A DNA stretch of 64,000 bases from Massilia sp. erpn (lineage in GTDB: Bacteria; Pseudomonadota; Gammaproteobacteria; Burkholderiales; Burkholderiaceae_D), in the NCBI RefSeq assembly GCF_024400215.1, contig NZ_CP053748.1:1488001-1552000 (forward strand), written 5' to 3'. A program made the translations under genes and the position numbers. Shown here one piece after another: positions 1-9,029 of the stretch (positions within the stretch are counted from its first letter, which is position 1; the number at the start of each line of letters is the position of its first letter). The notes under the pieces were generated by a model, which was given only the letters and a program-made list of their open reading frames with translations, ran no database searches and had not been told where the DNA came from.

Positions 1-53
1 GCAGCCAGCTCGAACAAACCCTTGCGGGTGGCGATGAAAGCGCGGTCTGGCAT
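1..53 (-). CDS. BNR-repeat (sialidase-like) protein, N-terminal fragment
   Basis: Only the first 17 codons are inside the window; the gene continues off the left edge. The readable start is MPDRAFIATRKGLFELA, which resembles the first blade of exo-alpha-sialidase/BNR-repeat beta-propeller proteins. It starts one base after the stop of the MoaD/ThiS-like gene, so the two are probably co-transcribed; this pairing is common in proteobacteria as far as I recall. Function is unknown and the call rests on a very short stretch. Confidence 0.45.
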   Translation of the reverse strand, partial: MPDRAFIATRKGLFELA

Positions 54-54
54 G

Positions 55-324
55 TCAGCCTCCTGAGAGTGCCTGCAAAATATAGATGCTGGAATCGGCT
101 TGCAAGGGATCGTCGAGCAGCGCGCGGTCGCGGCAACGCCGGCCATCGATGAAGATGACGACATTGGGACGCAAATGGCCCTGATCGTCCAGCACATAGC
201 CGCGCAAGCGCGCATTGCCGGCGAAAGCGCCATCGAGGGCGGCGCGCAGGGTCGCCGCCTGCGTTTCCAATTGCGGAACGGGCAGGAAGCGCGCCAACTG
301 CTGGGTGAAGATGATCTGCGCCAC
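55..324 (-). CDS. MoaD/ThiS family ubiquitin-like protein
   Basis: An 89-residue protein ending in Leu-Ser-Gly-Gly. The C-terminal Gly-Gly is the hallmark of MoaD/ThiS beta-grasp sulfur carriers, which are adenylated by an E1-like (MoeB/ThiF) enzyme and then thiocarboxylated. Length matches the family (80-95 residues). The next gene, a BNR-repeat protein, starts one base downstream, so they likely form a small operon that ends the region left of the polysaccharide locus. No E1 partner is next to it; a ThiF-like gene exists 32 kb away but there is no evidence that they interact. Confidence 0.75.
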   Translation of the reverse strand: MAQIIFTQQLARFLPVPQLETQAATLRAALDGAFAGNARLRGYVLDDQGHLRPNVVIFIDGRRCRDRALLDDPLQADSSIYILQALSGG

Positions 325-408
325 GGCTCTCCTCCAAGGTGGAAATTCTAGCGCGGTTCGGTGCTGCTTTGGCCTAAAATAAAAGCGGGCGAACCACCGG
401 AGCCACAG

Positions 409-726
409 ATGTCGATTACCCAGCTGGAATTAGAGTTGCTGATGCAGGAAGTCGAACAGGAAGACCCGATTGATTTTGCCGACCTGCCTTTTGACGAAAA
501 AGAGCTGCGCGGCCTGGTCGCCAGCCATCTATGCGAGATGGCCGACGCGATGGACAAGTTCACCGAGGAAGACCGCCGTCTGACCTTGCTGGCGGTGGCG
601 GCCAAACTGGTGCTGGAAAACCTGGTACTGCACGTGCAATTGCTGCGCCGCCACGGCCTGCCGCTGAATGAACAGACCGAGGCGCTGCTGATGCGCCTGC
701 GCCGCAGCCGGCCCGAAGACGACTGA
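409..726 (+). CDS. Small conserved hypothetical protein
   Basis: A 105-residue acidic, probably helical protein. I chose the ATG at 409 (MSITQLELELLMQEVE) because GGAG lies about six bases upstream; an upstream ATG at 361 would add 16 residues with no ribosome site. It has no signal peptide or membrane segment and no motif I recognise. Its stop lies one base from the stop of the convergent ferredoxin gene, so it marks the left border of the minus-strand polysaccharide run. Function unknown. Confidence 0.6.
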   Translation: MSITQLELELLMQEVEQEDPIDFADLPFDEKELRGLVASHLCEMADAMDKFTEEDRRLTLLAVAAKLVLENLVLHVQLLRRHGLPLNEQTEALLMRLRRSRPEDD

Positions 727-727
727 T

Positions 728-1003
728 TCAGGCCTGGCGCGCGCCAGGAACCGAGATCACCAGATCGCTGTCCGCCACGGCGACGCAGGGCAGGATGAAG
801 CCTTCGCGCTTTTCGTCCAGGCTCAGTCCCGGCCATTCGACCAGATAGTGCACGCTGCCGCTGGCGTGGCAGAAACAGGTGCGGCAAGTGCCGTTGCGGC
901 AGGAACTGGGCAGGCGGATGCCCGCCTGTTCGGCCGCCGCCAGCACGGTGCGGCCCTCCCCTGCCTCGAATTCCCAGCCTTGCGGCTCGACGCGGATCTT
1001 CAT
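728..1003 (-). CDS. 2Fe-2S plant-type ferredoxin
   Basis: A 91-residue ferredoxin-fold protein starting MKIRVEPQGWEFEAG. Cys35, Cys40, Cys43 and a distant Cys73 give the C-x4-C-x2-C...C pattern that binds a [2Fe-2S] cluster in plant-type ferredoxins and oxygenase reductase domains. Its ATG overlaps the TGA of the AsnB-like gene (ATGA at 1000-1003), so it is translationally coupled to the distal end of the exopolysaccharide run. A longer frame reaching back to 1351 exists but lies inside the AsnB-like gene. It presumably passes electrons to a reductase or oxygenase, none of which is visible nearby; why it is coupled to this operon is unclear. Confidence 0.85.
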   Translation of the reverse strand: MKIRVEPQGWEFEAGEGRTVLAAAEQAGIRLPSSCRNGTCRTCFCHASGSVHYLVEWPGLSLDEKREGFILPCVAVADSDLVISVPGARQA

Positions 1004-2763
1004 CGGCTCAAACGCTCGGGTACGCGCGCCGCCTCGCAGGCCGACCAGTATTTGTGGAAGGTGGAGGCGGTGTTGATCAGGTAGGCGCAGTCGCGCCAGC
1101 CCAGGCGCGTGAGCCAGACGGCGGCGTTCAGCATGCGGCGGCTGATCAGGTGCTCGGGGAAGCGCTGGCTGGCGAGCAGCTGGCGCCCCTTGTCGGCGGC
1201 ATGGCGACGCATCTGCCGCAGTACGGATGGGTCGAAGTAATCGTGCCACTGGTATTTCAGGCCGCTGGGCATGGGCAGCGCGCAAGGCACGTGGCCGGGA
1301 TAGGCTTGCCATGGAATGGTATCCAGTCCATTCGGGAAGCGTGCCAGCCAATCCATATAGAAGCGATGTTCCAGGAAGGCATCCACCGGCTGGCGCAGCA
1401 CGGTTTCCAGGAAGCTGGCGTCGAGGAAGGGCAGCTGGAATTCCATGCGCTCGCGGTCGATCTCTTCGAAATGCTGGGCCAGATGGCGGCGCTGGTCATT
1501 GAACATCAGGAAGAGGTGGAAGGCGCGGCCCCGGTCTTCGCCCTGGATGGCGTCCAGTTCCTCCAGCGCACCTTGCAGCGGCAAGCCTTGCAGGGTTTCG
1601 CGCATGGCGGCCGGGATGATGCGCGAAGGCAGTCCCTTGTTGAAGCGGGCCAGCGCCTCGGCCGGCGCGCCGCGCTGCATGGCCGCCACCAGTTCGCGGT
1701 CCATATACACATGGCCGAGCGAAACGCTGCCGCCATCGCCTGACCACAACAGACGCGGACGGTCGCTGGCCAGCGGGCCGAATTCGTGGCGCATCCATTC
1801 CTTCAGCTCCGGCTTGTGATAACCGCGTCCGGCATCGCTGCCTTCCTGCACCAATTGCACATGGCGCGTGCCAAGATGCTCCGCCATCAGCTTGGCGAAG
1901 ACCTGATCCTGCTTGCCATCCGGCGCAAGATTGAATGTGTAGACAGCGGAGCCGATGGCGTGCAGCCCGCCGACAATGGCGCGCGAATCCAGGCCGCCGC
2001 TGAGGAAGGCGGCCGCCATGGGCGCGCCACGCTGGCGGCGGCGCAGCGCGGCGATAAAGGCATCGTAGGAGCGCTGCACGGCCTGTTCCTGCGGCAGCGG
2101 CGTTTCGGCCTCGTCCCAGCGCGCATAGACGGAGAAAGTCGCAGCGCCATCGGCCAAGCATGCGATCTCGCCCGAACGCAGCATGCGGATGCCGGCATAG
2201 GCGGTGCGTTCGCCCAGGGCATAGCCGAAGGCCGCGATCTCGGTCACGCCGCGCACGTCCATTTCCTTGCGCACCTGGGGCAACGCTTCCAGAATGCGCA
2301 GCGCGCTGGCGAAGACGGCATAGTCCTCGCCCTGCCACAGATACAAGGGGCGGGCACCGATGCGGTCCACGAAGAGCAGCAGCTCGCCGCGCGCGGCGCT
2401 GTAGTGCAGGCCGCAGAAACTGCCCTGGCTTTGCGCCAGCGCAAGCTCGCCCGCGTCACGGCTCTGTGCAAAATCAGCATTCAATGCAGCGACGTCGCGG
2501 GCGCGGTTCCAGGCGGGATCCTTGTCGCCGTCGCGCAGCAGGGCTTCGCCCGCCAGCGCGGTCAGGTTGCCGGCGGCATCGGCCTGCATGGCCGGTGCGC
2601 CGAAAGCGCCGATGTCAACTTTGGCGACATGGCAGAAAGCGTCGCCCAGTTCGGCCACGGCCTCGAAAGGCTGGCGCGAGATATGGCGGCGCAGGGCGTT
2701 GCGCAGCTCATCCGGCAGGGCCTTGCCGGGCTTCGTACTGAAGGCACCCGCAAGTATCGTCAT
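1000..2763 (-). CDS. Asparagine synthetase-like protein lacking the N-terminal Cys
   Basis: 587 residues from the ATG at 2763, which has an AAGGA-type ribosome site and lies 7 bases after the flippase stop. The C-terminal synthetase domain is clear: SGGLDSR at 255-261 is the ATP pyrophosphatase loop of the asparagine synthetase B family. The N-terminus reads MTILAGAF instead of MCGI, so the catalytic Cys2 of the glutaminase half is absent. It therefore probably uses free ammonia or another nucleophile, as beta-lactam synthetase-type relatives do. In this locus it may amidate a sugar carboxylate or join another amide; that is inference. It is the most degenerate of three AsnB-like genes in the window. 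Confidence 0.8.
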   Translation of the reverse strand: MTILAGAFSTKPGKALPDELRNALRRHISRQPFEAVAELGDAFCHVAKVDIGAFGAPAMQADAAGNLTALAGEALLRDGDKDPAWNRARDVAALNADFAQSRDAGELALAQSQGSFCGLHYSAARGELLLFVDRIGARPLYLWQGEDYAVFASALRILEALPQVRKEMDVRGVTEIAAFGYALGERTAYAGIRMLRSGEIACLADGAATFSVYARWDEAETPLPQEQAVQRSYDAFIAALRRRQRGAPMAAAFLSGGLDSRAIVGGLHAIGSAVYTFNLAPDGKQDQVFAKLMAEHLGTRHVQLVQEGSDAGRGYHKPELKEWMRHEFGPLASDRPRLLWSGDGGSVSLGHVYMDRELVAAMQRGAPAEALARFNKGLPSRIIPAAMRETLQGLPLQGALEELDAIQGEDRGRAFHLFLMFNDQRRHLAQHFEEIDRERMEFQLPFLDASFLETVLRQPVDAFLEHRFYMDWLARFPNGLDTIPWQAYPGHVPCALPMPSGLKYQWHDYFDPSVLRQMRRHAADKGRQLLASQRFPEHLISRRMLNAAVWLTRLGWRDCAYLINTASTFHKYWSACEAARVPERLSR

Positions 2764-2770
2764 GGCAGGC

Positions 2771-4210
2771 CTATCCTTTCCTTCTGACCAGGCGCCACAC
2801 ATCCATCAGCGTGGCGCGGTTAACCGTCCAGCTGCACAGCAAATAGACCAGGGCGCCGGCCGATACTTCCACGGCCAAAGCCAGCTTGCGGTCCGCATAG
2901 CCGCGCAGCGCATACTGCACAGCAGTTACCGCAGCAAACATCACGCCAGCCGAAATCATGGCAGGCATCATGCGCTGTACCACGTGGCCGACAGTGAGGC
3001 CGATCACCGTCACCATGCGGCGTAGATTGATCAGCAAGACCACAGGATACATGATGGCCCAGGCCAGGGCTACGCCCGTGATGCCCCAGTGGGTGCCGGC
3101 ATAGAAGGCGAGCGGCATCAGGGTGCAGCCGACGATGCCATTCTGCAGCGAAACACCGGGATGGCCGACGGCGTCCGTCACCGTCGGCATAAACTGCACC
3201 ACGGTGCGGAAAGGCATGATCAGGGCCAGCACCTGCAGCGGGAAGACCGCCGCCTCCCAATGGTCGCCGAGGAAGACCAGGATGATATCGCTGGCGGTGG
3301 CCGCCATGCCCCACAGCACCGGGAAGGCGATCAGGCTGACCAGCTCAAAAGCCTTGAGCAGCTGGCGCACGATGGCTTCGCGGTCATGCTGGAAACGGGC
3401 AAACGCCGGGAAGGCCACCTGGTTCAGGATGGCCGAAACGCGCTGGGTCGGCATGCTGGCCAGGTGCATGGCCACCGCATACAGGCCCAGTACCTGCCCG
3501 CCCAGCATGCGGCCGACGATAACGATATCGACCTGGCTGAAGAAGAACCACAGGAAGCGCGAGGTCGTCACTTTGCCGCCGAACGTCATCAGATCGCGCA
3601 TGCCGGTCCACGAAAACAGCGGCCAGTGCGGGAACGGCGAAACGATGTTCACCAGCGCCGTGCGCCAGATGGCGGCGGCCACCTGGCCCAGCGCCAGCGA
3701 CCAGACGCCATGTCCCATCAGCGCCAGGGTCAGCGTCACCAGGCTGGTGATCACCGCCGTCGTCAGATCGACGATGGAGCGCTTCTTGAAATCGAGGGCG
3801 CGCTGCAACTGCACTTCGGAGACGATGGCCAAGGGCGTCAGCAGGAATTGCAGGGACAGCACACGCACCAGCGGCACCAGCCGCGGCTCGGAATAGAATT
3901 CGGCGATGGCCGGCGCGGCCAGGTTCAGCAAGGCGCACAGCGCCAGGTTCACGATCAGGAAAATGCCGAAAGCCTGGCGCAGCTTCTGCGTGGTGACTTC
4001 CGCCGCCTGCACCAGTGCCGGCCCCAGTCCCACCTCGGCAAACATCACCAGCAAGGCGATGAAGACCGAGGACATCGCCATCAAACCATAATCGGCCGGC
4101 ACCAGCAGGCGCATCACGAAAATCGTGATCACCCAGGTAATCATCTGGCTGCCGAATTTTGCTCCGGCCATCCATTTCAAGCCGTGCAAAACCTCATTCT
4201 TTAAAGTCAT
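2771..4210 (-). CDS. Wzx-type polysaccharide flippase
   Basis: 479-residue polytopic membrane protein with about 14 hydrophobic segments, the first at residues 20-40. It resembles the WzxC/lipopolysaccharide-export branch of the MOP superfamily (long N-terminal repeat beginning MTLKNEVLHGLKWMAGA). Such proteins flip undecaprenyl-linked repeat units from the cytoplasmic to the periplasmic face of the inner membrane. It sits between a polysaccharide deacetylase and an AsnB-like gene in the exosortase A run, and would supply the repeat units to the O-ligase-like protein encoded upstream. Confidence 0.88.
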   Translation of the reverse strand: MTLKNEVLHGLKWMAGAKFGSQMITWVITIFVMRLLVPADYGLMAMSSVFIALLVMFAEVGLGPALVQAAEVTTQKLRQAFGIFLIVNLALCALLNLAAPAIAEFYSEPRLVPLVRVLSLQFLLTPLAIVSEVQLQRALDFKKRSIVDLTTAVITSLVTLTLALMGHGVWSLALGQVAAAIWRTALVNIVSPFPHWPLFSWTGMRDLMTFGGKVTTSRFLWFFFSQVDIVIVGRMLGGQVLGLYAVAMHLASMPTQRVSAILNQVAFPAFARFQHDREAIVRQLLKAFELVSLIAFPVLWGMAATASDIILVFLGDHWEAAVFPLQVLALIMPFRTVVQFMPTVTDAVGHPGVSLQNGIVGCTLMPLAFYAGTHWGITGVALAWAIMYPVVLLINLRRMVTVIGLTVGHVVQRMMPAMISAGVMFAAVTAVQYALRGYADRKLALAVEVSAGALVYLLCSWTVNRATLMDVWRLVRRKG

Positions 4211-4220
4211 CGAGCTCTCT

Positions 4221-5213
4221 TTAGACCAGCTGTGCGCTGACGGTTAAATTCCTGGCCAGGCGCAGCACAAAGCGCAGGCGGCTGCGGTCCCATGGCGTGA
4301 AACGCGGTAGTTGGTAGACATCCTGGCGGCCCTTGCTGGCACCCCAGGCAGTGGAGACGGCGCCTTCGAAACCCAGTTCGCGCACCATGGACACATGCTC
4401 GGCCAGGTAATCCTCGCCCGGCTTGCCGTTCGGGTAGGCGAACAAGGGTACGGGCTGGCCCAGCAAGTCCTCCAGCGCAGTCTTGCCGGCGGCGATTTCC
4501 TGGCGCGCCTGCGCGGCCGGCAGGCGCGCCAGGATCGGATGGTTGACGGTGTGGGCGCCCAGGCCCATACCGGCATCGCGCAGCTTGTGCAGCTGGGCCG
4601 TATTCATCATCAGATCCGACGGCAGCTCGCAGCGGGCCAGGTCGGCCAGCCGGTTCACCTGGGCCAGGCGCTCCTCCATCGGCAGATACTTCAGCTGGCC
4701 GATCAGGGCCGGAATGGCGCTCTGGCGTTCGGCGATGCTGCCTAGGGCATGCTTGCCCAGGCCGAGGGAGGAGGCATCCAACCCGCCGCCCGGCGCGCGT
4801 CGCGCCAGCTCGATCACGCTGTCATTCCACATGCGGCCGCCGTTCAGGAAGCCGGTCGCAATAAAGAAGGTGGCATGCAAGCCATGTTTCAACAGCAGCG
4901 GCAGGGCCACTTCGGCATTGTCGGCATAACCGTCGTCGAAAGTGATGCAGGCGGCGCGCGGCGGCAGGTCGCCACTGCGGGCACGGCGCACGGCGTCGAG
5001 CAGGGGCAGAATGGTGAAGCGCGATTTCAGCAGCGCGAGCTGCTGGTCGAATTCCTCCCTGTCGACTTCACCGGGGAACAGCGGATCTTTTTGCGGCAGC
5101 ACGCGGTGATAAATCAGGATCGAGAGACCGCGCCGTCCACCAGGGGACAGTACGCGCAACAAACCTTTTTCCAGCAGCGGCGAACCGCCGCCATTCATTT
5201 CATACTGGCTCAT
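4221..5213 (-). CDS. Polysaccharide deacetylase (NodB fold)
   Basis: 330 residues with the NodB/CE4 signature: TFDDGYADN at 91-99 supplies the catalytic base Asp and a metal-binding Asp, and His221-x3-His225 supplies the two metal-binding histidines. YHRV near residue 35 is typical of the Wzy-associated or PgaB-like deacetylase subgroup. No clear signal peptide is seen, so it may act in the cytoplasm or be membrane associated. Its start overlaps the O-ligase stop by 14 bases. It probably removes acetyl groups from HexNAc in the exopolysaccharide. It is the second deacetylase of the locus and differs from the XrtA-type one at 17580-18437. Confidence 0.88.
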   Translation of the reverse strand: MSQYEMNGGGSPLLEKGLLRVLSPGGRRGLSILIYHRVLPQKDPLFPGEVDREEFDQQLALLKSRFTILPLLDAVRRARSGDLPPRAACITFDDGYADNAEVALPLLLKHGLHATFFIATGFLNGGRMWNDSVIELARRAPGGGLDASSLGLGKHALGSIAERQSAIPALIGQLKYLPMEERLAQVNRLADLARCELPSDLMMNTAQLHKLRDAGMGLGAHTVNHPILARLPAAQARQEIAAGKTALEDLLGQPVPLFAYPNGKPGEDYLAEHVSMVRELGFEGAVSTAWGASKGRQDVYQLPRFTPWDRSRLRFVLRLARNLTVSAQLV

Positions 5214-6534
5214 GCCGCGCTTTCTCGTCGCCAGGGACGGTGGTGGGTGGCTGGACGGCGAACACGCTGGGCGCGCGCCGCACCGGCAAGGGCTTGACGT
5301 CGCGCAGGCCGCGTTCGACCAGGATGCGGGTCACGACCATGGCCACCATCAGGTAATACGGCACATCGAAATAGGCCAGGCTGAGGAAGGCACCGCCCAC
5401 CATGAAGCCCAGCTGGCTCACTTGCAGCATGCGCGCCAGATTGGCGGCCCACTCGAACTCCGGCAGCTTGACCGAGTTGCGGATGATCCAGCTGCCGGTG
5501 CGCCAGGTCAGGATCAGCAGCGTCAGATACAGCCACAGGCCGATCCAGCCATGCTCGCCCAGGATCTGGAAATAGATGCTGTGGGCGGCATGCACGTCTT
5601 CCGGAATCGGCGCATACCGGTGGAACACCTCGGGATCGTAGATCTCGAAGCCACCGCCGAAGAAGCGGTCATTGGCCAGGTTGAACGCCATGCGCCAGGC
5701 ATTGATGCGGCCCATGGCGGAGTCGTCTTCCTGATAGGTGTTGATGGTATCGATGCGCGCGTGCCATTGATCGGGCATGATCAGCAGGGCCACGGGAATG
5801 CACAGCACCAGCAGGCTGCCCATCACTGCCTTGTTCTTGCTCTTCAGCCAGAGGAAGAACATCATGGCTGCCATGGCAATGGCGGCGCCGCGCGAATACG
5901 AGGCGATCGAGGCGATGCCGCACAAAAGCATGGAGGCGATCATGGCGCGCTTGCCCCATTTATGCTGGACCAGCGAAAGCAGGTAGTACATCAGCGGGAT
6001 GATCATGATCAACGCCAGCGCGATCTCGTTGTTGCCGTCGATGAAAGTGCCGATCGGCCCCCAGACGCGGTACTGGGCGCCGCTACGGATGGTGAAGATG
6101 CCGCCCTTCACCCCGTAATAGCCGATTGATACCACCACCGTCCAGACCAGCCACTCGATATGGCGCCGTTCCGTCACCAGCATGGCGACGACAATCGTCA
6201 TGCCCATGATTTTCATCACCTTGACCCATTGCGTGCCGACCTGGTCGGGGTGAATGGCGAAGAGCGCCGTCACGCACATCCAGGCGATGAAGAGGAGGAA
6301 GGTGCCGGTGACGGCCGTCAGCGGCATGCGGAATTTTTCGCGGCTGAACAGGATGGACAGCACCATGGTGCCGGCGATAATCGCGGCAAAGGGGAAATCG
6401 CGCGCGAAGCCCCAGCCTTGCGAGTGCGGATTCATCACGCTGATCCAGATCCACATCACCATGCCGAACCAGGGTCGCTTGAAGATATAGGGCAGCGATC
6501 CGAATACCAGCGCTGCAACGATAAAGTCCCTCAT
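5200..6534 (-). CDS. O-glycosylation ligase, exosortase A-associated (O-antigen ligase family)
   Basis: 444-residue integral membrane protein with about 11-12 transmembrane segments, matching the exosortase A-associated O-ligase family (TIGR03097 type). The large periplasmic loop with FFGGGFEIYDPE and HAAHSIYFQILGEHG motifs corresponds to the conserved loop of Wzy/WaaL proteins; the His in HxxHS is a likely functional residue. In this setting it would polymerise or transfer lipid-linked glycans. It lies between the CapK-like enzyme and a deacetylase. A second, much larger ligase-like protein is encoded at 53635-56082. Confidence 0.88.
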   Translation of the reverse strand: MRDFIVAALVFGSLPYIFKRPWFGMVMWIWISVMNPHSQGWGFARDFPFAAIIAGTMVLSILFSREKFRMPLTAVTGTFLLFIAWMCVTALFAIHPDQVGTQWVKVMKIMGMTIVVAMLVTERRHIEWLVWTVVVSIGYYGVKGGIFTIRSGAQYRVWGPIGTFIDGNNEIALALIMIIPLMYYLLSLVQHKWGKRAMIASMLLCGIASIASYSRGAAIAMAAMMFFLWLKSKNKAVMGSLLVLCIPVALLIMPDQWHARIDTINTYQEDDSAMGRINAWRMAFNLANDRFFGGGFEIYDPEVFHRYAPIPEDVHAAHSIYFQILGEHGWIGLWLYLTLLILTWRTGSWIIRNSVKLPEFEWAANLARMLQVSQLGFMVGGAFLSLAYFDVPYYLMVAMVVTRILVERGLRDVKPLPVRRAPSVFAVQPPTTVPGDEKARHEPV

Positions 6535-6543
6535 CTCTCTTCC

Positions 6544-7920
6544 TTACCTCGGCGCCGCAACCTTGCTGACCACATAGCGGAACTTGCCGGATTTCTCCGG
6601 CGCGATGGCGTCCACCTGCTGCACATCCACCTGCACGTCCGCGCCCAGGCGGGCCTTGAAACCGCGTTCGATCCTGGCGCGCAGCTCCGCATCGAGCGGC
6701 GCTTCCAGCACCACCTGCACCAGGGTCAGGTCCAGGCTCTCCTGGCAAATGCGAAAAGCCTTCACCTGGGGCAGGTCGCGCAGTATATAGACCAGCGCCA
6801 GTCCGTGCATCACGGTGCCGTCCCGGGCCACCAGGAAATCAGTGCTGCGGCCCTGTATCTCTTTCAGCAGCGGTAGGCCACGCCCACAGCTGCAGGCCTT
6901 GGTATCGAGCACGCCGATATCGCCGGTGCGGTAGCGGATGAAGGGGTAGTCGCCGGTCGCCAGATGGGTGACGACGATCTCCCCGGCCTGGCCGCGCGGC
7001 AGCGGCTGGCCATCTGGGCCGACTGTTTCGACGATGATGTCTTCGGCCGTGATGTGCATGCCGCCGGCCGGGCATTGGTGGGCGATAAAGCCCGCATCGC
7101 GGCCGCCATAGCCGTTAGCCACCGGACAGCCGAAGGTGGATGAAATCTGTTCGCGCTGCTCGTCATACAGGCGCTCGGAAGTGACGAAGGCGACGCGGAT
7201 GCCCAGGTCGTTCATGCGCTGGCCGCGCGCCTTGGCGTGGCGTGCGATATGCGACAGCGCCGACGGATAGCCGAACAGCATGCGCGGCCGGGTGGCGCGG
7301 ATACGCTCGACAAAGCTATCCAGCTTGGTTTCCGACATTTCGAAAGCGGGCAGCAGGCGGGTGCGCAGCAGGCGGTCGCGCACCGCGCGCACGCGGTCCT
7401 GCGCGCCCAGTTCGATGGGCGAACCCCAGACCACGATTTCGGGATCGCCGATATCCACATTCCACCAGCGCGTAGCGCGCCACTTGGCCGCGACGTCATG
7501 GCTGACGCGCTCCTTGCCGATATAGAAAATCAGCGGCTCGCCGCTGGAGCCGCCCGTATTGAAGCGCGCCAGGCCGACCGCATCCTCCGCCTTGAGGCGG
7601 TCGGAATTGGCGCGGATCGTGGCCTTGTCCATCAAGGGCAGGCGCGCCAGATCGGACAGGGCGTGCAGATCGCGCGCCGGATCGAAATCCATGCCGACGA
7701 ACAGTTCGCGGTAATACGGCACCTTGGACTGGGCGCGCAGCAGCAGGCGTTTAAGGCGCTGCAATTGCAGATCCTGCAGGCGCGGCTCGGGCCAGTACTG
7801 CGACTCCTCCATGTGCCGCCGCACGGCCACGCTGGCGTGCTGCTTCATGCGCTCATGCAGAGGAAAGATCAGGCCCGAGATCAAGGCGGTGTATAAAGCT
7901 GGTGCGGGACGGGTATTCAT
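6544..7920 (-). CDS. Phenylacetate-CoA ligase/CapK-like adenylate-forming enzyme
   Basis: 458 residues from the ATG at 7920, which overlaps the stop of the upstream glycosyltransferase gene (7917) in an ATGA. The adenylation signature NTGGSSGEPL is at 121-130 and a YPFIRYRTGDIG block lies downstream, as in phenylacetate-CoA ligases and the CapK capsule proteins. These enzymes activate a carboxylic acid as an acyl-adenylate. In exopolysaccharide loci the acid is usually unknown; it may be an acyl or amino-acid decoration of the repeat unit. A longer frame up to 8067 is not needed. Confidence 0.85.
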   Translation of the reverse strand: MNTRPAPALYTALISGLIFPLHERMKQHASVAVRRHMEESQYWPEPRLQDLQLQRLKRLLLRAQSKVPYYRELFVGMDFDPARDLHALSDLARLPLMDKATIRANSDRLKAEDAVGLARFNTGGSSGEPLIFYIGKERVSHDVAAKWRATRWWNVDIGDPEIVVWGSPIELGAQDRVRAVRDRLLRTRLLPAFEMSETKLDSFVERIRATRPRMLFGYPSALSHIARHAKARGQRMNDLGIRVAFVTSERLYDEQREQISSTFGCPVANGYGGRDAGFIAHQCPAGGMHITAEDIIVETVGPDGQPLPRGQAGEIVVTHLATGDYPFIRYRTGDIGVLDTKACSCGRGLPLLKEIQGRSTDFLVARDGTVMHGLALVYILRDLPQVKAFRICQESLDLTLVQVVLEAPLDAELRARIERGFKARLGADVQVDVQQVDAIAPEKSGKFRYVVSKVAAPR

Positions 7921-9029
7921 GGCTGGCTCAATGCTTTGGCGGCAGCGGGCTGCAACACGCTGCGATAAACCTGCAATAACTGGGGACGCACGCTCTGCCA
8001 GGTAAACTGCTGCACCATGCGCAAGCCCGCTTCGCGCAGCGCGGCGGCCAGCACCGGTTCGACGCACAGGCGCAGGACGGCGTCGGCCATCTGCTGCGGC
8101 GATTGCGGCGGCACCAGCAAGGCAGTGTGTTCGTGTTCGACCAGATAAGGCACGCCGCCCACATCGGTGCTGACCACGGCAACGCCGCTGGCCAGGGCTT
8201 CGAGCACGGAGTTCGGCGTGTTATCCACCAGACTGCAATTCAGCATCACGTCGGCATTGCGGTAGAGGAGCGCCATAGCCTGTGGCTCGACCCGGCCGGT
8301 GAAGTTCACCGCATCGGCCACGCCCAGCCTGGCCGCCAGCGCTTCCAGCTCGCCGCGCAAGGGGCCGGAACCGGCGATCACCAGACGCGCGGCGGGATGA
8401 CTGGCGCGCACGATGGCGAAAGCGTGCAGCGCGGTGGCGTTGTCGTAGATCGCCTCCAGATTGCGCGACACCAGCAGGCGCGGGCCGGCTGCCGGCGCAG
8501 CGCCGACATCGGCGCCGCGGAAGCGCTCCAGATTGACGATATTCGGCACGATGGCCGCATCGACCTTGAATTGTGCGAACACGGCTTTCAGGAAGCCGGA
8601 AGGCACGATCAGGGCGTCGGCCCGTTTCAGGCTGGGACGCACCCAGGCGATGGCGCCCTGCAGAAAGGTTTCGGCCTCGCCGCCCCGGTAGTTCACCACC
8701 ACCGGCTTGCCGCGCATGCGCGCGATCCAGATGGCGGGCGCCGCGAACAGATGCCAGGACCAGCCGGAATTGGCCATCACGTGGAAAAGCTGCACGCGTC
8801 CCGCCACCTGCCACAGCTGCGCCAGATAAGGCAGTAGGCGGAACAGGGCGCGCACGCCTTTCAGCCGCGCCGCCCAGGCTGGACGGTACGGCGCATTGAC
8901 CTGGATGGTTTCCACTTCCACGCCTTCATCGCGCAGCAGCGAAGCCAGTTGCAAGGTCTGGTTTGCCATGCCGCCCGCCGGCGGGGGCAACGGCCCCACC
9001 AGCGCGATGCGCAGCGCGGGCGTAGTCAT
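7917..9029 (-). CDS. Glycosyltransferase family 4
   Basis: 370 residues from the ATG at 9029, chosen because it overlaps the preceding stop in an ATGA and begins a Rossmann-like strand with a glycine-rich loop (LRIALVGPLPPPAGGMANQT). The C-terminal half has the GT-B pattern with a nucleotide-sugar-binding block (VLEALASGVAVVSTDVGG) and the spaced Glu residues of GT4 retaining transferases. It adds one sugar to the lipid-linked repeat unit. It is one of several GT4-type enzymes in this run; donor and acceptor cannot be read from the sequence. Confidence 0.85.
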   Translation of the reverse strand: MTTPALRIALVGPLPPPAGGMANQTLQLASLLRDEGVEVETIQVNAPYRPAWAARLKGVRALFRLLPYLAQLWQVAGRVQLFHVMANSGWSWHLFAAPAIWIARMRGKPVVVNYRGGEAETFLQGAIAWVRPSLKRADALIVPSGFLKAVFAQFKVDAAIVPNIVNLERFRGADVGAAPAAGPRLLVSRNLEAIYDNATALHAFAIVRASHPAARLVIAGSGPLRGELEALAARLGVADAVNFTGRVEPQAMALLYRNADVMLNCSLVDNTPNSVLEALASGVAVVSTDVGGVPYLVEHEHTALLVPPQSPQQMADAVLRLCVEPVLAAALREAGLRMVQQFTWQSVRPQLLQVYRSVLQPAAAKALSQP

